Numbered from the stretch's first letter, positions 1-14,070 are shown. The stretch is 64,000 nucleotides of DNA from Scylla paramamosain (GCF_035594125.1 NC_087151.1:18107501-18171500); one strand, 5' to 3'. Translations and numbers: made by a program. The notes: generated by a model not told the origin, from the letters alone.

Positions 1-133
1 ACAATTAGTTTACAAAAACCTAGTGTTTAGGCTTGCTATGCCTGAAATTTGGTAAAGAAAAGTTTGTTACATGAGGTAAGTAGAGATACATAAGACTTCC
101 TACTTCATTATTGCAACCTTCACAGAAGGCATC

Positions 134-1027
<894 letters not shown>

Positions 1028-1376
1028 TTAGTGCAAAACAAAAACTGTGTACACTACAACAACTGTTTTCAAGGCTGAAGATGCCAGGAACTTTCAATGA
1101 CTCATCTTTTTGAGGTTGATGTTTATTTACAATGATATTTTTGCATACAAATTTAAGGTCATTGTTTTTGTATCTGATGCATTGGGCGACCCACCTCTTT
1201 GTGTCCTTTTTAGGATGATTCAAGTGCCGTCTTATATGTGGAAATATATGTTACTTCATGTTTGCTTTTACTGTATTTTTTTGGTATATAATTAAGTTTT
1301 TTTTTCTTTTTATCTAATTCTATGTTTTGGGTACAACATGAATCCATAAAAAAAAAAAAAAAAAAAAATGGGGGGG

Positions 1377-1498
1377 ATCTGGAATGGATGAATTCTTTTT
1401 ACATTAATTTGAATAGGATGAACTGCTTCCCAATTTGAACATTTCCAATTCAAACAGCCCAAATGAGCCAATTAAGTTTGAATCACAAGGTACCACTG
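1377..1498. mobile_element. Tigger/pogo-like terminal fragment
   Basis: The segment ends at 1498 with ACAAGGTACCACTG followed by TA. Read inward from that end it begins CAGTGGTACCTTG and continues with alternating TTCAAAC / GTTTGAATT blocks. That design is familiar from pogo/Tigger-type termini (recalled, not searched). No opposite end or transposase is visible nearby, so this is a solo end. A poly-A and G run lies just before it at about 1348-1377. Confidence 0.45.
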
Positions 1499-1499
1499 T

Positions 1500-2035
1500 A
1501 TATGTATATTATCTTTCAAGTACATTAAGTTATTGTACTTAAATGATAATTATCATTTGCTTGGGAATGCTGAGTGAGGCTATTGAGCCCACAAGATGGG
1601 TAGAGTCCACTGTTGCCACAATCTCATACAATGTTAACAGATTCAATACAGCAATTTCAAATCAGGCCATGTAATGTAATCCATGTAATCAATGTAATGG
1701 GTATGTTTGCAGATGATACCTAGATCATGAGGAAAGTGACACTTGAACATTAACAACTACAGCTAGTGCTTCTCGAGATGAGAACTCGTGACATGCCTCA
1801 CGTTGAGAGGCAGAAAGTCAACCTATCCTTCACTTTGATTGAAAGAAAATTAACTAGCAGGGAAATGAGCTCACATCCTAATACCTCTGATGCATAACGG
1901 AAAAAATGCTCTGTTCATAAATCATGTCTTGTGGGGGGAGGGGGAACAGTTACTGTCTTGCTATTGCGTGTTGACGAACTCCGTCTTAGTCAGCTTCTCT
2001 TATTGTGTAGCTCAATTCTCTAGTGGACATCATGC
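1500..2035. other. No gene seen before the Tc1 relic
   Basis: No coding signal or clear repeat end was recognised. Part of this stretch may be the 5' untranslated region or terminal repeat of the Tc1-like relic that follows, but I could not identify a terminal inverted repeat. Confidence 0.4.
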
Positions 2036-3047
2036 CTGGGAAGTGTACCGACCACTGTAAGGGTCACTGAGTGTTATAAAGTTAGTATGTGTAACAAAGA
2101 AATTAGTAAACAGACTGGAGTGAATGAAAAAACAGTCAGTCACATCATTGCCAAGTTCAAGGCCATAGGAAGGAAGGAACTGACTCTCCAAAAAACACAG
2201 TAGTGGCTACATATGCAAGGTCACGACTAGCACTCTAAGGATCATAAAATGTCAGGTGCAGTGTGCACTAACCATGACAGCCAAGCAAATCAAGAAAAAA
2301 ATCCCAAATTCCTAAAATCGGTGAGTGTCCAGACAATTAAAAAATGCATTCAGAAGAAACTTTTTTCATAAGAAAGTGAGGGCACATAACAAACCACTTG
2401 TGATGGAGCAGCAACATCAAAAGAGGGTCACCTGTGACAGAAAATATAGTGAATGGACTCTAGACATGTGGAGAAACGTGTTGTGGACAGATAAGGCTAT
2501 GTTTCATGTCAGCGATACAACAAGAACAAAAGTGTGGCAGAGGTGAGAATGAGACCTGTGTGATCCTAAATACATGGTCAAGATGCTGAAGCAATCCTCA
2601 TTGCCGATGGTGTGGGATGCTTTTGGTTTTGGTGGCTTGGCAGACCTTGTGATTCTCCCTAAAGGCCAAACAGTGAATAAAATTGTATATCTGAGCATTC
2701 TGGATAACAATTTAGCAAACTCTTTAATGCAGACCAGGACAGAAATATTCCAGCAGGATGGTGCCTGTCACACAGCAAAAACTGTGAAGGAATGGTTAAC
2801 TCACAGTGAAATCAAAGTAATTCCTGACTATTCAGGTAACAACATAGTTACTTCTACTGTGAACTTGTGGGACATTGTAAAGATCGAACTAAAAGAGGAA
2901 GACACTTTGACAGTGAGCAACCTAGAGTAAGCTCTGAAGAAAGCATTGGCTGCCATTCTTGCCACTACAGTGGAAAATCTCGCTGATAGCCTAGCATGTC
3001 ACCTGAAAGAAGTCATTAGGAGAAAAGGATTCCCCATCAATAAATAG
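2036..3047 (+). pseudogene. Tc1/mariner transposase relic
   Basis: Cut-and-paste transposase remnant broken by stops and frameshifts. An N-terminal helix-turn-helix is readable at about 2081-2165 (KEISKQTGVNEKTVSHI). The catalytic core follows: a WRNVLWTDKAMF block around 2470-2505 holds the first Asp of the DDE/D triad, and an FQQDGACHTAKTV block around 2745-2790 holds the second. The run into the third acidic position (NLWDIVKIELKEE) is at about 2862-2900. The C-terminus ends with the typical LKEVIRRKGFP motif before a stop at 3045-3047. The main pieces are a 73-codon frame (2325-2546) and a 118-codon frame (2574-2930). It is clearly inactive; terminal repeats were not located. Confidence 0.88.
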
Positions 3048-3073
3048 GTAAGAGTATGATGAACTTACAAGAG

Positions 3074-3075
3074 AG

Positions 3076-3108
<33 letters not shown>
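3074..3108. repeat. Poly-A tract
   Basis: Run of A just downstream of the Tc1 relic. Confidence 0.95.
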
Positions 3109-3110
<2 letters not shown>

Positions 3111-3712
3111 CTAACATACAACTTTGAAGGTGTTATCCAAAGTATTCCTGTGACATTGAGACCCATGGTCTGACATAAGTATTTATGAATACGTCAATCA
3201 TTGTATTTTAATCCATAGTACACTAAATTAGCACTCGCCCAGCAGAAAGCCTTAGAAAAATTACCTATGTTTAGCAAAATTCCCTAAAAATCTCTTAATA
3301 CAGGGAATTTCATAGGCATAAAAATACAACAGTCATTACAATCCTAACCTAACTTAATCAAATCTGACCTAACCTAACCTAACCAAAGCCAACCTAACCA
3401 AATATAACCAAACCTAACCAAACTAAACCTAACCTGACCTAAACCCATCTAGAATAAGTGAAATTGGCACTTTTGCCTGCCAGAAAGAATAGGAAAAATT
3501 CCTATGATCAGAGAAATTTTCTATCAGCTATTAATAATAATGAAGGATTAATTTGTGACAAAGCGTATTGAAGAAAAATGTCGTAAAAAATTCTTACTTC
3601 CTAGTGGTGCATTCCTTTTTCATGTCACTTAGACTGTTAGGCTATGAATTTTAATAATACCAATTTAGTTAAATTAAATCTATTTAGTTTAGGTCAGGTT
3701 AAGTTAAGTAAG
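3109..3712. other. No gene; AT-rich with telomere-like tract
   Basis: Apart from the CCTAA-like tract there is no recognisable feature. Confidence 0.5.
3345..3440. repeat. Degenerate CCTAA (telomere-like) tract
   Basis: Irregular CCTAA, CCAAA and CCTGA pentamers, the complement of the arthropod telomere unit TTAGG but diverged. Similar tracts recur at 12233-12305, 23786-23915, 31318-31380 and 31612-31630. Confidence 0.7.
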
Positions 3713-4444
3713 GGCTCTATTTGAGAACTGAGTTCCCGGGCTGACTGGGGCCGTGGTCTGCCAGTGTGAGTTACCAGTTATGCATTTATGTTGCAATGTT
3801 ACCACGCCGGGCGAATGAGGATACTGCCATGGTGTGTATAGCTGTATTAACTGGTAGTCTCTTCTGTCTAACATGGCAGAATTCTTATTTGCCCAGGTGA
3901 TAACACTGCAACAGAAATACTTCAACTGGCAACTCGGTTTTATTATAGTTTAAGCCATTACACACTACGTGGTAATAACCTACCTCATTTTGTTCTCACT
4001 ATTCACATAATTTCTAATGATTACACTACTTGTCGGAAATTAATAATAACGCCACAATAGGCCTGAGAATGCACAGCGCTCTCAACTTTTTCAAAGTCCA
4101 CAGGTAAACATAAATGGTGTATTGTTGCCTGAACTTCAGTTGTTTAATGCTTTGAATTGTGGGTAGCTGCTGGATAGGATCACTGTGTTTATAATTCCTC
4201 GGGCCAGTTACATGCTACCACCACTTAACACCACGAGTTGCACCAATAGGAAGTCTCTATAAGTACCCATAAGCTGCGCGGGCAGGTTAGGTTTGGTTCC
4301 CCACAGGCCCCCAACCTTGCTTGAGGGATTGGGGGGCCGTGGGTAGAGATTGGGGACATTGGCTTAAACTATAAATTTACCGGCAACTCATACTGGCAGA
4401 CTGAGGGCTCAACTATTCCGCGACCTCAATTCTCCAAGAGTGCC
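3713..4444. mobile_element. Candidate non-autonomous inverted-repeat element
   Basis: The ends form a diverged inverted repeat of roughly 60 bases. The left arm begins at 3713 (GGCTCTATTTGAGAACTGAG) and passes through GTCTGCCAGTGTGAGTTACC. The complement of the right arm, ending at 4444, begins GGCACTCTTGGAGAATTGAG and passes through GTCTGCCAGTATGAGTTGCC. The interior has no coding sequence. Target duplications were not resolved, so the superfamily is open. Confidence 0.45.
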
Positions 4445-4770
4445 AAGTACGGTTAGGTTTACTAAAGGTTTTCAAACTTTGGTTCAACACTTAACAGTCC
4501 CTTGACGAGAGACCAGTAGAAGATTCCATAGCGAGTGATGAAAATGCGTAGTTCTGAACAATATGTAGTCATTTGTTTTGAAAATAATCAAAGGTTCACA
4601 TTTCTATTTACAGGCAAATTTGAGGTTCCTATCTGCTAGATGATACGGGGATACAACAGACCTTGTGAATATTGTTCCAATTTTCTCTAGTCGACTTCCC
4701 GCCATTGAACACTACGTCAAGAAATGTTTCACAAGATTAACTAACTTCTATTATCCACTCTCGTGAATTC
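4445..4770. other. No feature recognised
   Basis: Spacer between the inverted-repeat element and the hexamer tail of LINE-B; nothing coding is visible. Confidence 0.5.
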
Positions 4771-4832
4771 TGGATCTTGATCTTGGTCTTGATCTTGATC
4801 TTGATAGTACATCTTGATCTTGATCTTGAGGG
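4771..4832. repeat. (ATCTTG)n hexamer tail of LINE-B
   Basis: About nine copies of ATCTTG, with one interruption, lie exactly at the 3' end of the LINE-B copy on the minus strand, where the unit reads CAAGAT. Some LINE clades end in simple repeats rather than poly-A, so I read this as the element's tail. Confidence 0.7.
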
Positions 4833-5872
4833 TACTGGTGGCACAGGATCACTCCTGAGCCAGACCTTTGGATCGGCAACTCCTGTAGAAGGAGAAAGAA
4901 AAAGAGAAACGAACAGCATCCTCTATCCTAATTGTTCATACACCTGGCACGCCACATTCTCTCCAGAAACTCTTCCACCGCCTCAATCATCCTTTCATTC
5001 GCCTCTCTACACAGTCCCAGCAACAACACCATCCATTTCTTTCCTGTCTTCTCCACTCTTTCATTCCTACCATGCCCTAACTCAGTCAGTATCACTTGCA
5101 TTATCTCATTCCTGTCTCTGGCATACTTCACACACTCCAGCACCACATGTTCCACCGTCTCAACCTCTCCCATGTCACACATCTGGCACACTTTGCTGCG
5201 GGACTCAGACCACCTGTAACTCCTTGCATTCACATCCATACACTGTGCCCTCGCTCGGAAGAGATCACCGCCCAGGCTTCCATCATACCACCTTTCATAC
5301 CTCGGGGCCTCTTTCTCCTTGTACCATTCTAGGGTCTTCTTTCCATTTCATTCTTCCATTCATTCAGTCCCACACATTTCACTTCTTTGTCTATCTCATT
5401 CTTCCATTTTCTCACATCCCATTCGGCTCCCACTCTGCCTCCTCTTGTTACCACCCATTCACGCTCATTTTGATTCCTACCAGCCATTCTTATCGCCCAC
5501 ACAACTTGCAATCCATTCCTGTCTGTCATTCTCATGCATCTCTTCCTCCATTTGCTTTCACTTTCATTCCACAGGTACACCTTCCTTGCTATTCTTGCAT
5601 CATCCATTCTCTCAAGCCTAATCTTGTACCTAAGTGTGGCTTTTGTGAGTCTTTCTCTGAAGGTGCTCCATCCCATATCACCTCTCAAGGCTTCAACTGC
5701 TGTGCACCTCGGTGCACTCAGTGCCATCCTTGCTACTCTATTCTGGCCCACTTCTAACTTATCAATTTCACTTTCATTCCATGTAATCACATCCATACTA
5801 TACATTATACATGGCACAGCCACACTCTTCCACACTTCTCTCAACACGTCATACTTGCTCTCATCCTTGCCG
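4833..5872 (-). pseudogene. LINE-B copy 1: C-terminal half of a non-LTR reverse transcriptase
   Basis: Minus-strand relic of a non-LTR retrotransposon, 5'-truncated. Codons at 5847-5329 give the region after the polymerase core, with a VGQNRVARMAL helix and ALRGDMGWSTFRERL motif seen in the thumb/connection part of many LINE polymerases. Codons at 5239-4928 give a terminal zinc-finger-like module with spacing C-x2-C...H-x4-C (CQMCDMGEVETVEHVVLEC). The 3' untranslated part and the CAAGAT tail follow. The same family recurs at 8880-11500 and in pieces from 11510 to 27365. At 5872 it abuts a Tigger fragment. The clade was not assigned. A 326-codon plus-strand frame over this region is an antisense shadow. 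Confidence 0.85.
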
Positions 5873-6027
5873 CTGGTGGCGAGGGGACAAAGTATGCCTT
5901 GCGCGGGAATTTTAATCGATTTTGTGAGTACACATTGATTTTTTATTGATTTTAAGGCTCGGGGAAAAATGTGCCGGATACTTGAAGCTGCCGGATACTC
6001 AAATGCCGGATGAGAGGGATTTTACTG
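5873..6027 (-). mobile_element. Truncated Tigger/pogo terminal fragment
   Basis: This 155-base segment is the reverse complement, with few differences, of the left end (54012-about 54168) of the Tigger element at 54012-54779. It includes the terminal GAGGGATTTTACTG followed by TA at 6028-6029. Only one end survives and the other side joins LINE-B directly. Confidence 0.85.
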
Positions 6028-6049
6028 TATGTTAAAAAAAATACCAGAT

Positions 6050-6215
6050 TTGCTGTCACCAGTCATGGTTTTTGCCACATAATTTTAACCTTGCTTTATA
6101 TGGTAGCATTAGCCGGAGGTCTATAAGGCATTGGGAAAACTCCATGACAACCAGATTGAATTTTATTAAAGTTAGCTTCTAAATAACAAAATAAAGTTTT
6201 CAAATTATTGTTACA
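6050..6215 (+). repeat. Dispersed repeat R, copy 1
   Basis: Diverged direct match to 57360-57525: both run through a CACCAGYCATGG-like start, ATGGTAGCAT, GGAGRTCTATAARGCA and a CCATGACA block in the same order. No coding content. It may be a fragment of a mobile element whose ends I cannot define. Confidence 0.55.
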
Positions 6216-6885
6216 CCAGGGGTATGGGTGTGGGTGGCAGCACTGAGGAGAAGCGGGAAGGCAGAGGGAGAGCGGAGACACATGGCTCAAGAGGAAGCCA
6301 TCGTGTGCCTGCCTGCTTTGGAAGTGTTTCCCTACCTGTTGAGTGCCTGTCGTGCCCTGGGAGACTTGTGGTGCCCCTGTGCACTTGTAAGGCAGTGTAC
6401 TTGCGGAGGGAGGATTTGTCAAAAAACCTAGGAAATAGTGCCCGTGTTTTCCCTTGTGCCCCAGCATCGTGTGTGTGTGTGTGCCTTGTCCCGGCATTCA
6501 GAGTGACTTATTTGAGGCCCCGCTGCTCTTGTTTCTCGACCCTTGCCCGTGTGGATAACATGCCCGCCCGGAGTGAGAGGTGGGCGTAACATTATTTTTC
6601 TCTCCTTATTCACAATGATATTTCTAGAAATTAGTTATGTTATCTAGGAGTTGTGGGACCTCCTATATCGGGAGCAATGATTTCTAATCAGTTCATAATA
6701 CTAAAATTTAAATGAATATGGTATAACAATTAATTGGTGCCTCTGGGGTTTACCTTAATTTTTTATTGAAATTATCCTAATTGTGTAGGTGTTTCAATTG
6801 TGTGTGTATCACTGGTGTTTGACTACTACCTTATCAAAGACAATTTTCCCTAATCTGTTTACATCCTAAATTTTGTTTCCTACTC
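6216..6885. other. No supported gene
   Basis: Overlapping frames of 60-133 codons exist on both strands at 6096-6613, but none resembles a known protein and they contain CA/TG microsatellite translation. I treat them as chance frames in locally GC-rich sequence. Confidence 0.45.
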
Positions 6886-7229
6886 TTAACCCTTTCCTTC
6901 CGGCAATCGTATATATACGATTGCAAAAATGCATCCGTAGCGATGGCGATCATACCGGTAATCAAGAATTTTCGCGCCTCAATTTTGAGGTCCAAGCGCG
7001 GTTTCTCGAGTCAGATGGTGTGAGTGGAAGTGTCTGGCATGTTTCCACATGTAGTGTTGTCACTAGCTCTGGAAATTTAGCGGTAACTAAGCTATTTTCG
7101 CTTTCTCTGGGCGACACTTGGTAACCCCAGCGACCCGCCGGGTGGAAAGCACTCGCCGGGTGGAAAGCACCATGATAAGTGTGAAGAGACATCCTGATAA
7201 GAGCCAAGGATTTCAGATCATAACTCACC

Positions 7230-7436
7230 ATGGAGCAGGACACAACATATGTATTTAGCAGTGCTTCTGAGTTTGAAGACATTGACAGTGAATATTTAGA
7301 AGAAGAAGCTGAAGAAAGCGAAGACATTAGTGAGGACTCGGAAAATGATTTACAGGATCCACCTGTTTTATCAGAACAGAGAGGTGATACCTATCATTCT
7401 TTATTGTTAATTTTTTCATTATCTTCGATTTTATAA
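7230..7436 (+). pseudogene. Truncated piggyBac transposase N-terminus (probable)
   Basis: A 68-codon frame starting with ATG at 7230. After about ten residues it is strongly acidic (stretches rich in Glu, Asp and Ser such as EYLEEEAEESEDISEDSEN), as is common at the N-terminus of piggyBac transposases. The last part after about codon 48 (SEQRGDT) drifts into hydrophobic, probably non-coding sequence, and the DDD catalytic domain is absent. The identification rests mainly on its place inside TTAA-flanked piggyBac ends. Confidence 0.55.
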
Positions 7437-7521
7437 TAAAATGGTAGAAGGTAACTTGTCAGAGAGAGAGAGAGAAAGAGAGAGAATGTTATTTGCCTGA
7501 AACTTGATGTGAAAAGGGATG

Positions 7522-7524
<3 letters not shown>

Positions 7525-7617
<93 letters not shown>

Positions 7618-7641
7618 GGAAGTGTACAATTTCCCCTCCAA

Positions 7642-7721
<80 letters not shown>

Positions 7722-7725
7722 CGAG
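7525..7725. repeat. (CT)n - spacer - (GA)n inverted microsatellite pair
   Basis: A CT tract at about 7525-7614 is followed by 31 bases of unique sequence and a GA tract at about 7645-7718. As the two tracts are complementary, the whole can fold into a long hairpin. It lies inside the piggyBac element. Confidence 0.9.
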
Positions 7726-7984
7726 AGAGTGTGTGTGTGCGCGGCGTCATCGCTCTCTGGGCTGTTTCTGGATGACGGATCACACAGCGGGAGGAGGAGG
7801 AATCCTTTATAAGGCATAAACTCAACTTTCAGAGGTCACATTGAGCTACAAAGTATGTCATTGTATTCAGAATAACAAAGAGAAAATAATTAATAGTATT
7901 CAAACAATTTTCTGACAATTTCTAGGTTTACCATTTTTAGCCGTCATACAAAACGGGAAAATAATTTAAGAGCCGGAAGGAAAG

Positions 7985-8879
<895 letters not shown>

Positions 8880-9797
8880 TCCCATTTTCAATTTTATCCC
8901 ATGACACAACACCATCCATTCCCTTCCTGTCTTCTCCACTTTGACATTCCCCAACTCCCTCAGCACCATTTGCGTCATCTCATCCCTGTCTCTGGCAAAC
9001 ATCACACACTCCAGCACCACATACTTCATTGTCTCATCCTTTCCCATGTCACTCATCTAGCACACTTTGCAGCGGGACTCAGACCATCTGTAACTCTTGC
9101 ATTCACATCTATACACTGTGTCCTCGCTCGAAAGAAATCACCACCCAGGCTTTCCTCATTACACTTTTCATACATTGGCACCTCTTTCTCATTATACCAC
9201 TCCAAAGTACTTTTTTGTTCCACCTTATTCTTCCATTCACTCAGTCCCACATGTTTTACTACTGTCTATTTTACTTTTTCCACTTTCTTATGTCCCATTC
9301 TAACAATTATACTCCAATCATTCTCAACATGCCTTCCCTCAAACTGCTGAAAACCCCAACTACTTTCCAAGCCACTCTTTACTACCATCTTAATACACTT
9401 CTTCCCCCACCTGCTACTCCTAACATTCTTCTCACTAGTCTTGCATCACCTATTCATTCTAATCTAGACTTATATCTCAGGGTTATCTTTACCAGTCTCT
9501 GTCTAAAAGTACTCCAGCCCATGTCTCCCTTCAAAACATCTATTGCTGCATACCCTGGTGCATTCTTGCTACTCTATTCTGTCCTACTTCTAACTTATCT
9601 AGTTAATTCTCATTCTATGCTACCACATCCATCCCATACATAATGCTTCCAAACTTTTCACAGCACATCATACTTACTTGTTCTCATCCTTGCTGCACTT
9701 CCTAGTCAACTCACCCACTTGTTCACCATGCTTATCTTTTCATTCTTCACCTTCACACAGACATACAGACTTATCCACATTCCCAAGTACTTGTATT

Positions 9798-9824
9798 CAT
9801 CACGGCACTAGAGTTGCCGTGATG
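9798..9824. other. Short perfect hairpin
   Basis: CATCACGGCA, a 7-base loop, then TGCCGTGATG: a 10-bp perfect stem at the junction between LINE-B and the (AC)n/(TG)n block. It may mark the edge of an insertion. Confidence 0.6.
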
Positions 9825-9904
9825 AGGGAGAGGAGGAGGGAAAAATATCATACAAAATTTCAGGCCATATGAAAACCTTCGGAAACTACAAAATTGATCA
9901 ATGT

Positions 9905-10199
<295 letters not shown>

Positions 10200-12075
10200 C
10201 CATCACCACCATCACCAGGAAGGGATGAAGGATGAGCAGCAAAGCCCTCTAGTGCCGTTGTTGAATAGAGTTGTTGTTGCAACTCATTCCTTCCCAGTCT
10301 CCACACAATTTCTTTCCTCCTCTGATCCATTTACTATCATTACATTGCTTTTCTCACTGCTAAATCTCACACTAAAGTCCCTTCCATACCCATCTACTAT
10401 ATCAAACAAAATTTGAAGCTCATCTGCTGATTCACTCATGATTACTACATCATCTGCATAAAAAATCACACATATCTTAGCATTTCCCACACTCACTCCC
10501 ACATCCATTTTTCTCATTCTAGCTGCTAACTCCTCTGTATACAAGCTAAAAGGGATTAGTGATAAAGCATATCCTTGCCCGACTCCTCTCTCTCAATCCT
10601 CACCCAGTCTGCTTTTTTTATCTCCTAGTCTGTATCTAGCTCTTGTGTCCACATACATACTCCACACTATGTTAACTATCTTTGTACTCAACCCAATCTT
10701 TTCTAAGACTCTACCTAGCATTTCTCTATTCACTCTATCAACCCAATTTTTTCTAAGACTCTAGTTAGCATTTCTCTATTCACTCTATCATAAACTTTCC
10801 AATCTTTTCTAGGACTCTAGCTAGCATTTCTCTATTCACTCTATCATAAACATTCTCTATGTCTATAAAACCTGAGTACAATTTACTACCATCCTTCTTC
10901 TTTCTCTCAATCATTTCATTCACCACAATTATGTTATCCTCTGTTCTTCTGTCCACCCAAAACCCATTCTGTTCCTGACCTAACACTCCAGCTCTCTCAG
11001 TCTATTTACGCAATCTCTCATTCAACACTTCACTAAAGACTTTACCTACTGTATTCATCAATGCAATCGGCCTATAATTTTTCAACCCATTCTTACTCTT
11101 ATCCTCCCCTATGCAGCAGTCACCCTGCATTCATTCACATTCTTGGCACTCTCTCTTTCTCCTACACCTGGTTAAATAATTCAATCATCCTGTAAATCAC
11201 AACTTCCCCTCCATTCTTATACATCTCATAAGGTATTTCATCTGGCCCTGCTGCCTTCCCATTCTTCTGCCTTTTCACACATTTCTCAACTTCCTCCCTG
11301 CTGATTCTTTCTTTCAACTCATCTGCATCCTTCCTCTCCAGTGTCACACATCTTTCTCTCACGTCAAGTACCTCGCCTACACCATCAATCTCTTCCCAAA
11401 ACTCTTTTATCACCCTTTTCATTTCTTCTTTATCTGACACCACTGCTCCATTCACCTTCAGGCTCTCCACATTCTCACTGTCAAGCATTCCCTAACCCCT
11501 CAAGAATCTGGACCATTCGCAGCCATCTTCAACACCTTTGCTACAGGTGGCTTGGGATTACTCCTGAGCCAGTTGAGAGACCTTTGTATTGGCAACTCCT
11601 GTAGGGAAAAAGAAAAACCACAAACAGAAAACAGACACCATCTTTCACACCACTAATTCCTACATCTAGTGCACCACATTTTTTCCAGGAACTCTTTCAC
11701 ACCTTCAATCATCCTTTCATTCCTCTCCCCACAGAGTCTCAGTAGCAATACCATCCATTCCCTTTCTGCCTTCTCCACTCTGATGTTACCCAATTCCCAC
11801 AGTACCACTTGTATCATCTCATCCCTGTCTCTGGCATACTACACACACTTCATGCTCCATCATCTCATCCTCTCCCATGTCACACATCTGGCACACTTTA
11901 TTGCAGGACTCAGACCATCTACAGCTTCTTGCATTCACATCCATACACTGTACCTTAGCTCAAAAGAGATCACCACCTAGCCTTTCCTCATACCATATTT
12001 CTCCCTAATACTTTTCATACACTGGGGCCTCTTTCTCTTTCTACCATTCCAAAGTACTCTTTTGTTCCATCTTAT

Positions 12076-12462
12076 TCCATAAATTTATATAACATATAAC
12101 ATATTCAGACGAAACTGATAGATTTTGATGTGTTTTGAATGAATCTGCTGCATATAAGTTTTTTTTCTTTCATATATCCTCCCACAGACACATGCAAACC
12201 AGCAGAAACTCATAAAAAAGACATTGACTGCACCTAACCTAACATAACTAAACCTAACCTAATTAAAGCTAATCTGACCAAACCTAACTAAACTTAACCT
12301 AGCCTAATGGTAAATTTGATAAAAATTAATATCTCAGGACAATTTGCAACAGTAAAGATATACACCACTGTGCTATTATGTGATCCAAATACTTCATTGA
12401 AAACATTTTCTTTTTTTTTTTTTTTTGCCCTGAGATGGGTGCACTTGTAAAATAATACATCT
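12076..12462. mobile_element. Unclassified ~390-base insertion in LINE-B
   Basis: Interrupts LINE-B between a CATCTTATTC at about 12067-12076 and a repeated CATCTTATTC at about 12458-12467, which looks like a 10-base target duplication. The insert contains a CCTAA-like tract (12233-12305) and a poly-T run (12412-12426). I see no terminal inverted repeat. Confidence 0.5.
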
Positions 12463-12589
12463 TATTCTTCCATTCACTCAGTCCCACACATTTCACTACT
12501 CTGTCTATCTCACTTTTCCTTTCCCTTACATCCTATTCTAAACTCCCTCCATTTCTAACAATCATAATCCAGTCACTCTCAACATAAAA

Positions 12590-13169
12590 CATACAAATAA
12601 CACTTTAATGGATATCAAAATAAATCAATACACAACTTGTGTAAACTCACAAAAAAAAAAAAGTAAATAAATGAAACTTATACACCTCAAAATTTCAGCC
12701 GAGGGACACAACAGGTAAACCTCATTCACATGAATGCTTCTTGTCCCTTGCTGAGTGATGGCAGGCTACTCCCTCTTGTCACCACAAACTGACAGGGCTC
12801 AGGATGGCCACAGACTACACCACTCCTCCAGTAGACAGGCACACTCTGGTGAAGACGGCTGCGGCTACGGTCCTTAAGCAACACTGTGAAACTCCTGCAA
12901 CACACCCATGGTGCACTCTAATCATCCTCTCTCCCGCTCCCTACATTTCATTAACATCCAACGCTTTGTCCAACAATATCTTCACACTGAAATACACTAT
13001 CACGTACCTGCTAAGCTGACAAAGCCACACAATCCAAACCTCTAAACCAACGCCTCAAGTGTCCATGTTCCATGCCAAAATCCCTCCCGTTCCAAAACAA
13101 ACATTTCCCATCAAACCCCACACTAAGCAGCTGAACATCACAATACATCTAGCTCCGCCTGACTCCTCA
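12590..13169. other. No gene recognised
   Basis: Unique-looking sequence filling part of a gap in LINE-B copy 3. The 71-codon plus-strand frame at 12804-13019 has no recognisable similarity. Confidence 0.4.
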
Positions 13170-13680
13170 CATGGAACGGAGGTTATATTAAAGACTTACA
13201 ACTGTTAGAATCAGTTCAACACAGATGGACTAAGAAAATTTGGGGACTTGAAAACCTAAATTATACTATGAGACCTAAGACTTTAAAATTATTCTCTGTT
13301 AAGGGAAGACAACTTAGACATGACCTAACTTATTACTGGAAAATTTTTCATGGTCTTCTCCCCTATCCCCTGAAATTCTTTTCCCTCATCCACCTTAACC
13401 AGCAAGGACACCACTTAAAAATTGCTCACACATGGTTCTATCTTCAAATATGCAAACATTTCTTCAGTTTAAGATGCACATCAATTTGGAATGCCTTACC
13501 CGACTATGTTGTATCTCACAACTTTGGTATCATTTAAATCAGCTTTGTTTTGTCACCTTTGAGATCTACTATATGGTTATTACTAATCCAGCAAATTGCA
13601 TCTATATCTCCATCCTCACCCACCTCACCACGTCTCACTGGATATTCTAGTGTCTATCACTTTTAGCTTCTATGATGCAC
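13170..13680 (+). pseudogene. CR1-like LINE C-terminal fragment
   Basis: Plus-strand frame running from about 13175 to 13537. It shows the ordered C-terminal landmarks of CR1-like polymerases: an ESVQHRWTKKIWGLENLNY helix, a DLTYYWKIFHGLL block and a final FFSLRCTSIWNALPDYVV block. The order matches the 39594-40826 frame but the sequence is strongly diverged. Only about 120 codons survive. Confidence 0.7.
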
Positions 13681-14070
13681 TTTCCAGTCATTATATCACA
13701 GTCCATTATTTGTTTTGTACATTCCTAACAACCTGGAGCAACACATCAGCAGTGTGTGGCTTCCATGGACTCCCTCTTGGCCTGATTGGGGTTTAGGAAG
13801 GCCATCAGGCAAGAATACCATGTAAGAATCATCCATTTGCTCTAATCCAGCCTTGTTTCTCAGGGTTGCCTTTAACTGTCTCTCTCTAAAAGCACTCCAC
13901 CCCATGTCTCCCCTCAAAGCCTTTATTGCTGCATACCTTGGTGTGTTCAGTGCCATTCCTGCTACTCTATTCTGTCCTACTTCTAACTTCTCTAGTTCAT
14001 TTTAATTCCATGCAATCACATCCATACCATACATAATGTTCAGAACAGCAATGCTCTTCCGAACTTCTTG

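Noticed and set aside
4777..5757. 326-codon plus-strand frame
   Set aside because: Antisense to LINE-B, whose minus-strand frames show conserved polymerase and zinc-finger motifs; the plus-strand product has no recognisable domain.
6096..6613. Overlapping frames on both strands in a GC-richer segment
   Set aside because: No recognisable domain; they include CA/TG repeat translation and no splice or start context that favours one of them.
7431..7825. Arg-Glu and Ser-Leu rich frames on both strands
   Set aside because: Translations of the CT and GA tracts inside the piggyBac element.
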